Below, one piece after another: positions 1-4,847 of a DNA stretch of 11,629 nucleotides. Position numbers and translations under genes: made by a program. Position 1 is the first letter of the stretch, and the number at the start of each line of letters is the position of its first letter. Below the pieces are notes generated by a model that was not told the DNA's origin, ran no database searches, and saw nothing but the letters and a program-made list of their open reading frames with translations. This DNA is from Aquincola sp. (GTDB lineage Bacteria; Pseudomonadota; Gammaproteobacteria; Burkholderiales; Burkholderiaceae_C). The stretch is from positions 1 to 11,629 of the forward strand of contig JAOUIM010000076.1 in assembly GCA_029884035.1 (NCBI GenBank), written 5' to 3'.

Positions 1-39
1 GAGCAGGCAGAGCTGGCGAAGGCCCGCACCGAGACGCCG

Positions 40-492
40 GTGGCGCTTGCCCATGGCGACATCGGGGCGCGGCGCATCCTGCTGGCGGTGGATGGTTCCG
101 AGCAATCGCAGCGCGCCGTGGAGCGGGCCTTGGCCATGAGCAAGGAGTCCGCACGCGGCCTGGAAGTGCACCTGGCCAATGTGCAGCCCTCGCTGCCCGG
201 TGATGTTTCGGGCTTCGTCAGCAAGGAAGCGCTGCACGACTTCCACCACCAACGAAGCGAAGCGGCCCTACGCGCGGCGCGGGAGCGTCTTCAGCAGGCC
301 GGGGTGGTTTTCAAGGAGCACGAGGTGGTTGGCACCACGGGCACTGAATTGGCCGAACTCGCCCGCAACCAAGGCTGCGAGCTGATCCTGATGGGCACGC
401 GCGGACTGAGTGCATCGATGTCGGCCCTGGTGGGATCCTCCACCCATGACACGATCGAGCACGCCGGCGTGCCCGTGATGGTCGTGAAGTAG
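40..492 (+). CDS. Universal stress protein (UspA family), ATP-binding type
   Basis: Small cytoplasmic stress protein of the Usp fold. The core begins with RRILLAVDGSE (beta-1 with the Asp that contacts adenine) and ends with the nucleotide motif G-2x-G-9x-G-S/T, seen as GTRG, nine residues, then GSS, followed by the usual last strand VPVMVVK. This motif marks the ATP-binding (MJ0577-like) branch. The 150-residue length is normal for a single-domain Usp. The start is unsure: GTG at 40 has no clear ribosome site, and the frame is open to the window edge (at least 13 more codons, including ELAKARTETP), so the true start may lie upstream or the gene may be longer. It converges on the minus-strand Usp-like gene 52 bp away. 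The family is secure; the physiological trigger cannot be read from sequence. Confidence 0.9.
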   Translation: MALAHGDIGARRILLAVDGSEQSQRAVERALAMSKESARGLEVHLANVQPSLPGDVSGFVSKEALHDFHHQRSEAALRAARERLQQAGVVFKEHEVVGTTGTELAELARNQGCELILMGTRGLSASMSALVGSSTHDTIEHAGVPVMVVK

Positions 493-544
493 GCCGAAGG
501 TCGCCATCAAGCTGCGCCGGCATCGCCGAAGGCTGCGGCATCGT

Positions 545-994
545 TCACTCGGCCAATGCCAGGGCGATCCCCACGCCGGAGCTGATGAAGGCAGGCACCA
601 GCCACCGAGCCAGCGCCTGCTCGCGTGTCGGCGACGCCACCTCGCGCGTTCGATCGACCCGGGCAAGGCGCGCGTCCATCGCGACCAGGTCGGCGCCGTA
701 GTGGACGCGCATGCGCTGGATCATCACCTCGATCGGCACGTGGGCGAGGCGAGTTTCGACCGTGACATGCGCCGCCACCGCCCACACCGGATGCACTTCG
801 GCAAACAACGCACACGCCCAGCGCCGACGGTATTGGTCGCGGCTCGCAGGGCTGACGAAGCGGCCGGCGTAGCGAGTGAGCGTAGGTGCACACGCGATCA
901 GGATGATCCGGCCCGGCCCACCGGTCCGCACCAGCGCTTGCAGCGCGGCCCGCGCGGTGGCCGCATCGTCGATGAACAAGGCGATCTGGCGCAA
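545..994 (-). CDS. Degenerate Usp-like protein downstream of terC
   Basis: Protein of 149 residues that I do not recognise as a named family. Its N-terminus (QIALFIDD, then an Ala-rich helix, then GRIILIACAP) and the later segment HYGADLVAMDAR follow the beta-alpha-beta layout of universal stress proteins. The Gly-rich ATP motif is absent: after AMDAR there is no G-2x-G-9x-G. The C-terminus is a hydrophobic stretch (WLVPAFISSGVGIALALAE). The TTG start is chosen because a perfect AGGAGG lies 5 nt upstream; no ATG or GTG fits. It begins 26 bp after the terC stop on the same strand, so it is probably the second gene of the riboswitch-led terC transcript. A Usp-derived regulatory or sensing role is inference only; it could also be an unrelated Rossmann-like protein. 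Confidence 0.75.
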   Translation of the reverse strand: MRQIALFIDDAATARAALQALVRTGGPGRIILIACAPTLTRYAGRFVSPASRDQYRRRWACALFAEVHPVWAVAAHVTVETRLAHVPIEVMIQRMRVHYGADLVAMDARLARVDRTREVASPTREQALARWLVPAFISSGVGIALALAE

Positions 995-999
995 CGCCG

Positions 1000-1005
1000 C
1001 CTCCT
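1000..1005 (-). promoter_or_regulatory. Shine-Dalgarno AGGAGG deciding a TTG start
   Basis: On the minus strand AGGAGG lies 5 nt before the TTG at 994. It fixes the start of the Usp-like gene, which has no ATG or GTG in a sensible position. Confidence 0.7.
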
Positions 1006-1020
1006 GCGTGCCGATGTGCC

Positions 1021-1716
1021 TCAGGCTGCCGAGGCTTCGCGGCTCGCGCCCTGGCGAGCGCGTGCGGCGTAGGCGCCGCCCGCAAGCACGCCCGCGACCA
1101 CCGCGGCATAGACCCCCAGTCGCGCCGGCAGGCTGTCGTCGAAGACGGTGTCCAGCAGCGGCTCGCCGACGATCATCTTGGCGGCGGTGAAGGCCAGTAC
1201 CGCGGCGCCGATCTGGATGACCATCGGGAAGCGCTCGACGAGCTTGAGCACCAGGCTGCTGCCCCAGATCACGATCGGCACGCTGATCAACAGACCGGCA
1301 ACGACGAGGCCGAAGTCGCCATGGGCGGCACCCGCGACGCCGAGCACGTTGTCGACGCCCATCAGCGCGTCGGCGACGATGATCGTCTTCATCGCGCCCC
1401 AGAAGGTGCTGGCCACGGGCCCGTCATGCCCGCCCTCGCCGGCAGGTGCGATCAGCCGGTAGGCGATCCAGACGAGGCCCAGGCCGCCGACCAGCATCAG
1501 GCCGGGCACCTGCAGCAACCACACCACACCGACCGTCATGACCGAGCGCACCGCGATCGCGCCGACGGTACCGAAGAGGACGGCCTTCTTCTGCAGGTGA
1601 GCGGGCAGGTTGCGTGCGGCCAGCGCGATCACGATCGCGTTGTCACCCGCCAGAACGATGTCGATCAGGATGATGGCCCCGAGGGCCGAGAACCAGGCAG
1701 CAGAAAACAATTCCAT
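1021..1716 (-). CDS. TerC-family integral membrane protein (YjbE/Alx-like, probable Mn2+ exporter)
   Basis: Inner-membrane protein of 231 residues with about seven hydrophobic segments. The TerC hallmarks are two acidic membrane motifs: DIVLAGDNAIVIAL (residues 19-32, with D19 and D25) and IIVADALMGVDNVLGVAG (112-129, with D116 and D122). These are the conserved metal-path acidic residues of the family. E. coli Alx and Bacillus YkoY/YceF-type members move Mn2+ outward or load it onto exported proteins. The start is the ATG at 1716, preceded by AGGAG at 5 nt; the frame stays open upstream, but only through the riboswitch leader. The yybP-ykoY element in the leader supports Mn2+ as the relevant metal. 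The Usp-like gene follows after 26 bp. Family is secure; Mn2+ as substrate is inferred. Despite the name, no tellurium-resistance (ter) genes are nearby. Confidence 0.95.
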   Translation of the reverse strand: MELFSAAWFSALGAIILIDIVLAGDNAIVIALAARNLPAHLQKKAVLFGTVGAIAVRSVMTVGVVWLLQVPGLMLVGGLGLVWIAYRLIAPAGEGGHDGPVASTFWGAMKTIIVADALMGVDNVLGVAGAAHGDFGLVVAGLLISVPIVIWGSSLVLKLVERFPMVIQIGAAVLAFTAAKMIVGEPLLDTVFDDSLPARLGVYAAVVAGVLAGGAYAARARQGASREASAA

Positions 1717-1721
1717 GAGGG

Positions 1722-1726
1722 CTCCT
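1722..1726 (-). promoter_or_regulatory. Shine-Dalgarno of the TerC gene
   Basis: AGGAG on the minus strand, 5 nt from the ATG at 1716. It decides the TerC start against longer open-frame versions and is the likely target of riboswitch control of translation. Confidence 0.75.
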
Positions 1727-1800
1727 TCGCGCGTGTTGAGGGCCTGCCGAGCGCGGCGACCATGGGCATGGGTCCCAGGGTTCACCGCAAGCGGCGGTCT

Positions 1801-1940
1801 GCACGAAGGTCTTGCTCGGCTCGAACGTTGGTTCTCACCCAGATCGCCGGAAGCATGGCTTCGTATTGACGGCGATCCGACCCGTTCCGCACACATGCCC
1901 ATGGGCACATGCCGACTTAGGAGCTACTCCCCTTCAAAAG
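1801..1940 (-). promoter_or_regulatory. yybP-ykoY (Mn2+) riboswitch in the terC leader
   Basis: Read on the minus strand, the leader contains the signature AAGGGGAGTAGC (1923-1934) and the 3' signature GAGCAAGACCTTC (1805-1817). GAAGG (1931-1935) pairs with CCTTC (1805-1809) as the P1 closing stem. An internal arm is formed by GATCGCC/GGCGATC (1871-1877 with 1842-1848), which encloses GTCAATAC and a GAAGC-CAT-GCTTC hairpin. These are the hallmarks of the yybP-ykoY class, which binds Mn2+ and controls efflux genes, and it lies directly upstream of a TerC-family gene, its most typical target. About 85 nt separate the aptamer from the ATG. No U-rich terminator is visible there, so translational control at the AGGAG is more likely than termination (inference). 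Confidence 0.88.
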
Positions 1941-1956
1941 CGTTATTGGATCACAA

Positions 1957-1972
1957 GGCGCGCGGGCGCGCC
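1957..1972 (-). terminator. GC palindrome, weak terminator candidate
   Basis: A perfect inverted repeat, GGCGCGC-CC-GCGCGCC on the minus strand, lies 25 bp after the stop of the small membrane protein gene and about 20 bp before the riboswitch signature. The following bases are TTGTGATCC, not a true T run, so it would be a poor intrinsic terminator. It could equally be a protein-binding site or a hairpin insulating the terC leader from readthrough. Confidence 0.3.
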
Positions 1973-1997
1973 GATCGTGGTACTACGGATGCGGATT

Positions 1998-2420
1998 TCA
2001 ATCCGACCGGCGCCGGACTTCCATCACGCCTTGCGATGTCACCTCAGCGTAGATGGCGGCCTGGCGCGACGCAAGGTGCAGCACGATCCTGGGTGCCTGT
2101 TTCTTGACGAGGCGATTGGCAGCGATGCCCAGTCCGACCAGCACGATGCCCCACAGGGCCTGGCCAGCCAGCGCCAGGGCCGCGCCGATGCAGATGGCCA
2201 GCATCGCGATCACGTTGACGCGTGTGCGATGCACAACATAGCGCTGCGCCAGTGCAGGGTCGACGATGACGCGGAACCGCCCGCCAGGCAGGCCCTCGCG
2301 GAACTCCTCGTGCGCCACGTAGGGGACGGTGTCTTCCTGCAGGGCTTCGGCGGCACTCGCGGATCGTGGCGTCATCACCGCAGGCAGTTTACGGGTCGCC
2401 GTCGCTCCCCCGCCCGCCAT
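1998..2420 (-). CDS. Small two-helix membrane protein, function unknown
   Basis: I do not recognise this family. The 140-residue product has a polar N-terminal half (about 1-66, with EEFREGLPGGRFRVIVDP), two adjacent hydrophobic segments (about 68-87 and 88-105: VNVIAMLAICIGAALAL and GQALWGIVLVGLGIAANRL), and a basic C-terminal tail ending VMEVRRRSD. This predicts an inner-membrane hairpin with both ends in the cytoplasm. It begins 9 bp after the stop of the TSUP gene on the same strand, so it is probably co-transcribed. The start is uncertain: the ATG at 2420 fits the operon spacing, but an internal ATG at 2375 gives a more compact protein (125 residues); neither has a good ribosome site. 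Coding use is consistent with neighbours. Confidence 0.7.
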   Translation of the reverse strand: MAGGGATATRKLPAVMTPRSASAAEALQEDTVPYVAHEEFREGLPGGRFRVIVDPALAQRYVVHRTRVNVIAMLAICIGAALALAGQALWGIVLVGLGIAANRLVKKQAPRIVLHLASRQAAIYAEVTSQGVMEVRRRSD

Positions 2421-2429
2421 TGGGGTTTC

Positions 2430-3281
2430 TCAGGCGAACCCGCGCCAAGCCATATAGCCAGCCACGTAGTACAGCAGCACGGCGAACAGGCGCCTGAAGG
2501 CCCGCACGTTCATTGCGTGCGCGGTGCGTGCGCCCAGCGGCGCCATCAGCACGCTGGCGGTTGCCACCACGGCCAGCGCCGGCAGGTACAGGTAGCCCAC
2601 GGTGCCTGGCATCGAAGTCGGCAGCGACCAACCGCCGATCACGTAGCCCACGGTGCTGGCCAGTGCGATCGGAAAGCCGAGCGCTGCGGACGTGCCCACC
2701 GCATGGTGGATCGGCACGTTGCACCAGGTCATGAACGGCACCGACAGGAACGCACCCCCTGCGCCGACCAGGCTCGACAGCGAGCCGATCCCGACGCCAA
2801 CGCCGCCCAGCGCGGCCGCCCCAGGCAGCGGGCGACTGCCGCGCGGCTTGCGATCGAGCAGCATCTGGGTGGCCGAGTAGCCGACGAACACGGCGAAGAC
2901 GATGCCCAGCGTCGGGCCCTTGATGCGCGCGAACAGACCCGCGCCCGTCACCAGACCGCCAGCGAGGATGCCGGGTGCCATGGCGCGCGCGATGTCCCAT
3001 CGCACCGCGCCGCGGGCATGGTGTGCGCGCACGCTGGCCAACGAGGTGAAGACGATCGTGGCCATCGCGGTGGCGATCGCGGTCTTCAGCGCCAACTCGC
3101 TGCCCATGCCGTGCTGCACCAGCAGAATCGTCAGGAAGGGCACCTGGATCATGCCGCCACCGATGCCCAGCAGGCCGGCAAGGTAGCCGGTCACGGTGCC
3201 CATCAGCAGCAGTTCCGAGACGAAGAGGGCGTCGATGATGCAGCCCGCCGTCAGCCGAGCAGCCGTTTGACCGCCCGCCAT
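2430..3281 (-). CDS. TSUP (TauE/SafE) family membrane permease
   Basis: Inner-membrane transporter of the 4-toluene sulfonate uptake permease family, members of which are linked to export or uptake of sulfite, sulfoacetate and other small organosulfur anions. The two internal half-repeats are visible: GYLAGLLGIGGGMIQVPF near the N-terminus and SLSSLVGAGGAFLSVPFM in the middle, each a glycine-rich turn followed by a hydrophobic helix. About eight hydrophobic segments are present. The start is the weak point. ATG 3281 overlaps the end of the EVE gene by 31 bp and leaves about 26 residues before the first helix; ATG 3203 would clip that helix; many homologues begin about 10 residues before it, where only ATC codons exist. 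The small membrane protein follows 9 bp downstream. The substrate cannot be told from sequence; no sulfur-metabolism genes are nearby. Confidence 0.88.
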   Translation of the reverse strand: MAGGQTAARLTAGCIIDALFVSELLLMGTVTGYLAGLLGIGGGMIQVPFLTILLVQHGMGSELALKTAIATAMATIVFTSLASVRAHHARGAVRWDIARAMAPGILAGGLVTGAGLFARIKGPTLGIVFAVFVGYSATQMLLDRKPRGSRPLPGAAALGGVGVGIGSLSSLVGAGGAFLSVPFMTWCNVPIHHAVGTSAALGFPIALASTVGYVIGGWSLPTSMPGTVGYLYLPALAVVATASVLMAPLGARTAHAMNVRAFRRLFAVLLYYVAGYMAWRGFA

Positions 3282-3709
3282 TCCAGCGCGCTGACCGGGG
3301 TGATCGAAAGCCGGTTGCCGCGCTGCAGCACGCGCATCGTCGCAAGCGTTGGCGCAGCGCGCATCTCGTCGAGCGACAGCAGGCGGGTCTTCTTCACGAG
3401 CTTCACGTCGACATTGAACCAGCGGGGGGCTTCGCGTGTGGCCGCCGCATCGAAGTACTTGCTCTGGCTGTCGAACTGTGTCGCATCCGGATAGGCCGTT
3501 GACGCCACCTCCGCCAGGCCGGCAATCCCCGGCTCGGGGCACGACGAGTGGTAGAAGAGGACGCCATCGCCCACGCGCATCTGGTCACGCATGAAATTGC
3601 GTGCCTGGTAGTTGCGCACGCCGAACCAGGGCACGGTCTTGTTGGGCATGCGTGCCACGTCATCGACCGAGGCTTCGGCCGGTTCGGATTTCATCAACCA
3701 GTAGGCCAA
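3251..3709 (-). CDS. EVE-domain protein (PUA-like fold)
   Basis: A 152-residue single-domain protein. The typical EVE start M-x-YWLMKSEP is present, followed by the core VPWFGVRNYQARNFMRDQ, then RVGDGVLFYHSS and GIAGLAEV, which form the PUA-like pocket. EVE domains are thought to recognise modified bases in DNA or RNA; the exact ligand of this bacterial single-domain group is not established. The start is TTG at 3709, chosen because it gives the family-typical AYWLMKSEP N-terminus; the next ATG (3694) would remove the first strand. No strong ribosome site is seen. It lies 34 bp downstream of the 6S RNA, on the same strand, and its end overlaps the TSUP start. A role tied to RNA or nucleic-acid modification is inference from fold only. 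Confidence 0.92.
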   Translation of the reverse strand: MAYWLMKSEPAEASVDDVARMPNKTVPWFGVRNYQARNFMRDQMRVGDGVLFYHSSCPEPGIAGLAEVASTAYPDATQFDSQSKYFDAAATREAPRWFNVDVKLVKKTRLLSLDEMRAAPTLATMRVLQRGNRLSITPVSALEWRAVKRLLG

Positions 3710-3743
3710 GGGCGGTCGCGTCGGAGGCAGTGGCGGGAAAGGT

Positions 3744-3921
3744 GTCTGCCGCGCCCCGCGGGCCGCATTCCTGAACCCAGGTGGAAGTTCAGGTGGGCGA
3801 GGTCAGCAGGGCTTCGGGTTCATCTGACGCGAGACGATCACACCTGCCCTGCGATGTTCCAAGCCCTTGCTCATCGAGCATCGGTTCAAGGAAATATAAA
3901 ACCCGCGCGAACGCGGCAGAC
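3744..3921 (-). ncRNA. ssrS: 6S RNA
   Basis: The gap between zapA and the EVE gene folds, on the minus strand, as a long imperfect hairpin of about 178 nt. The closing stem is perfect: GTCTGCCGCG (3912-3921) pairs with CGCGGCAGAC (3744-3753), extended inward by CGCGGG/CCCGCG. CCTTGAACCGATGC resembles E. coli CCCUGAGCCGAUAU. An apical arm GCAGGGC/GCCCTGC (3846-3852 with 3806-3812) surrounds GAACCCGAAGCC. On the 3' side CCTGAAC/GTTCAGG (3787-3793 with 3770-3776) matches the CCUUGAACC...GGUUCAAGG element of enterobacterial 6S. Location directly downstream of zapA is the classic proteobacterial site. 6S RNA mimics an open promoter and holds sigma-70 RNA polymerase in stationary phase. No intrinsic terminator is obvious; 3' processing is likely. 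Confidence 0.93.
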
Positions 3922-3927
3922 GATTTC

Positions 3928-3933
3928 ATTCTA
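3928..3933 (-). promoter_or_regulatory. -10 element of the 6S RNA promoter
   Basis: TAGAAT on the minus strand just after the zapA stop. Counting from it, +1 falls at about 3921, exactly the first base of the closing stem of 6S RNA. The -35 position (about 3951-3956, ACGACG, inside the 3' end of zapA) does not match consensus. 6S may therefore have its own promoter as well as readthrough from zapA. Confidence 0.55.
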
Positions 3934-3936
3934 CGG

Positions 3937-4251
3937 CTACAACAGGTGGCCGTCGTGTCCTAATGCGGCATCGATACGGGCAATCATCGTGTCGATCTGC
4001 ACATCGACCGCGGCGGTATCGCTGCGCTTGGCCGGTTTCGCGGTGGCCGCGGGCTTCTCCGCCAACTGGTAGGCGAGATTGAGCGCCGCCAGCACCGCGA
4101 TGCGTTCGCGCGCCTTGATCTTGCCGGTGTCGCGGATCTTGCTCATCTCCGTGTCGACACTGGCCACCGCGGCCAGCAATGAGGACTCGCCGCCCTCGGG
4201 ACACGCCAGGATATAGCTGTGGCCGAGGATCGTCACTTCGAGCTGCTTCAT
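3937..4251 (-). CDS. zapA: Cell division protein ZapA
   Basis: ZapA bundles FtsZ protofilaments and stabilises the Z-ring at midcell. The 104-residue product shows the family layout: an N-terminal beta domain (KQLEVTILGHSYILACPEG), a helix with SVDTEMSKIRDTGKI, the strongly conserved RERIAVLAALNLAYQL (49-64), and a C-terminal coiled-coil helix (VDVQIDTMIARIDAAL). The start is the ATG at 4251; AAGGAGG lies 10 nt upstream (4262-4268), inside the preceding gene. It overlaps that ZapB-like gene by ATGA, so the two are translationally coupled. The stop codon TAG lies just upstream of the 6S RNA -10 element. Length and motifs are normal. Confidence 0.96.
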   Translation of the reverse strand: MKQLEVTILGHSYILACPEGGESSLLAAVASVDTEMSKIRDTGKIKARERIAVLAALNLAYQLAEKPAATAKPAKRSDTAAVDVQIDTMIARIDAALGHDGHLL

Positions 4252-4466
4252 GCGTCCTCCCCCTCCTTGTCACCGGCCGACGCGGGCAGGCGCTCGAGCA
4301 GTGCGTCGATGCGCGACCTTGCGGCGGCCAGTCGCGATTTCAGGCTGTCGCGCTCACCCGTGGTTTGCGCGAGCTGTTCGAGCAGCAATGCGTTGGTGCG
4401 CTCGAGTTCCTGGTGCCGGAGCAGCAGTCGATCGACGCGGTCGGCAAGGTCTTGCAGCGTGGCCAT
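4248..4466 (-). CDS. Small coiled-coil protein, ZapB-like (TIGR02449/DUF904 type)
   Basis: A 72-residue, almost wholly helical protein, MATLQDLADRVDRLLLRH onwards, with Leu-rich heptads (RHQELERTNALLLEQLAQ) and an acidic tail ending GEDA. Such short coiled-coil proteins are regularly encoded immediately upstream of zapA in beta- and gammaproteobacteria and are treated as ZapB-like; ZapB binds ZapA and links the Z-ring to MatP. The stop overlaps the zapA start by 4 nt (ATGA). The ATG at 4466 starts cleanly at the first heptad; no Shine-Dalgarno is visible before it (AACACGCCC). It is the first gene of the zap-6S transcript and is divergent from the btuB leader. Function as a Z-ring partner is inferred from size, coiled coil and position. 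Confidence 0.85.
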   Translation of the reverse strand: MATLQDLADRVDRLLLRHQELERTNALLLEQLAQTTGERDSLKSRLAAARSRIDALLERLPASAGDKEGEDA

Positions 4467-4514
4467 GGGCGTGTTTGCGTGGGGTTCGCGCGATGATACG
4501 GTGCTGCTAGCATT
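4467..4514. promoter_or_regulatory. Putative overlapping divergent promoters (zap genes / btuB leader)
   Basis: This 48-bp gap separates the zap genes from the start of the cobalamin riboswitch. Plus strand: TTGCGT (4475-4480), 16 bp, TACGGT (4497-4502), which would start RNA at about 4509, just before the aptamer. Minus strand: TATCAT (4493-4498) with GTGGCA (4514-4519) at a short 15-bp spacing. Matches are partial, so both are candidates by position more than by sequence. Confidence 0.3.
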
Positions 4515-4765
4515 GCCACCGTTGGTGCCTGTGCGGTGTTTCTCGCAGCGCTCGGGGTCAACGGGAATCGGGGAGCTGAGCCGCTGCGCGGCGACGCCAA
4601 CCCGAGCTGCCCCCGCAACGGTAAGTGTCCGGTGCGCAAGTAGTCCGCAGGCAAGTGCGGGCGCGCAAGCGCACCATCGGTGTCTGCAGTGGCCACTGGG
4701 GAAGGTCTCCCTGGGAAGGTCGGCACGGAATGGACGCCAGCCCGGATACCGGCCAACAGGGCGGC
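4515..4765 (+). promoter_or_regulatory. Cobalamin (B12) riboswitch
   Basis: The leader carries the conserved pieces of the adenosylcobalamin class in order: GGTGCC (4524-4529), AACGGGAATCGGGGAGC (4560-4576), the core GCTGCCCCCGCAACGGTAA (4606-4624), CACTGGGGAAGGTC (4694-4707) followed by GGGAAGGTCGG (4713-4723), and the B12 box GCCAGCCCGGATACCGGCC (4736-4754). The ends form an interrupted P1 (GCC-CC-TTGG at 4515-4525 with CCAA-GG-GGC at 4753-4765). Binding of adenosylcobalamin normally shuts off expression of the downstream genes, here the btuB receptor gene and the btuCD genes behind it. The aptamer ends 82 bp before the btuB ATG, leaving room for an expression platform. Confidence 0.95.
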
Positions 4766-4786
4766 GCGCGCCTTCGGGCGTGCGCC
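4763..4786 (+). promoter_or_regulatory. UUCG hairpin in the btuB leader (probable expression platform)
   Basis: GGCGCGCGCC-TTCG-GGCGTGCGCC forms a 10-bp stem with one G-U pair and a UUCG tetraloop. Its first three bases (GGC, 4763-4765) are the same bases that would close the outermost part of riboswitch P1, so the two may compete. No U run follows (next bases ATGAGGTG), so it is not an intrinsic terminator. Control of translation or Rho access is possible; this is inference. Confidence 0.55.
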
Positions 4787-4847
4787 ATGAGGTGCATGCC
4801 TGCGGGGAAGCTGGCGCGCACGGTTTGAACGGGCGATTCCCTCCACC

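Noticed and set aside
493..544. Repeated GCCGAAGG and CGGCATCG words between the two Usp genes
   Set aside because: Only two short copies each, no hairpin with a T run; expected by chance in this composition.
1717..1908. Longer TerC version starting at 1908
   Set aside because: The extra residues are translated riboswitch sequence; a good Shine-Dalgarno supports ATG 1716 and TerC proteins begin at the first helix.
1812..3494. 560-codon plus-strand open frame across the riboswitch, small membrane gene and TSUP gene
   Set aside because: His/Arg/Gln-rich, no family likeness, antisense to well-supported genes; a GC shadow.
3282..3542. Longer TSUP version starting inside the EVE gene
   Set aside because: The added residues are an out-of-frame reading of the conserved EVE gene and contain no hydrophobic segment.
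4763..4786. UUCG hairpin as an intrinsic terminator
   Set aside because: The stem is strong but the next bases are ATGAGGTGCATG, with no U tract.
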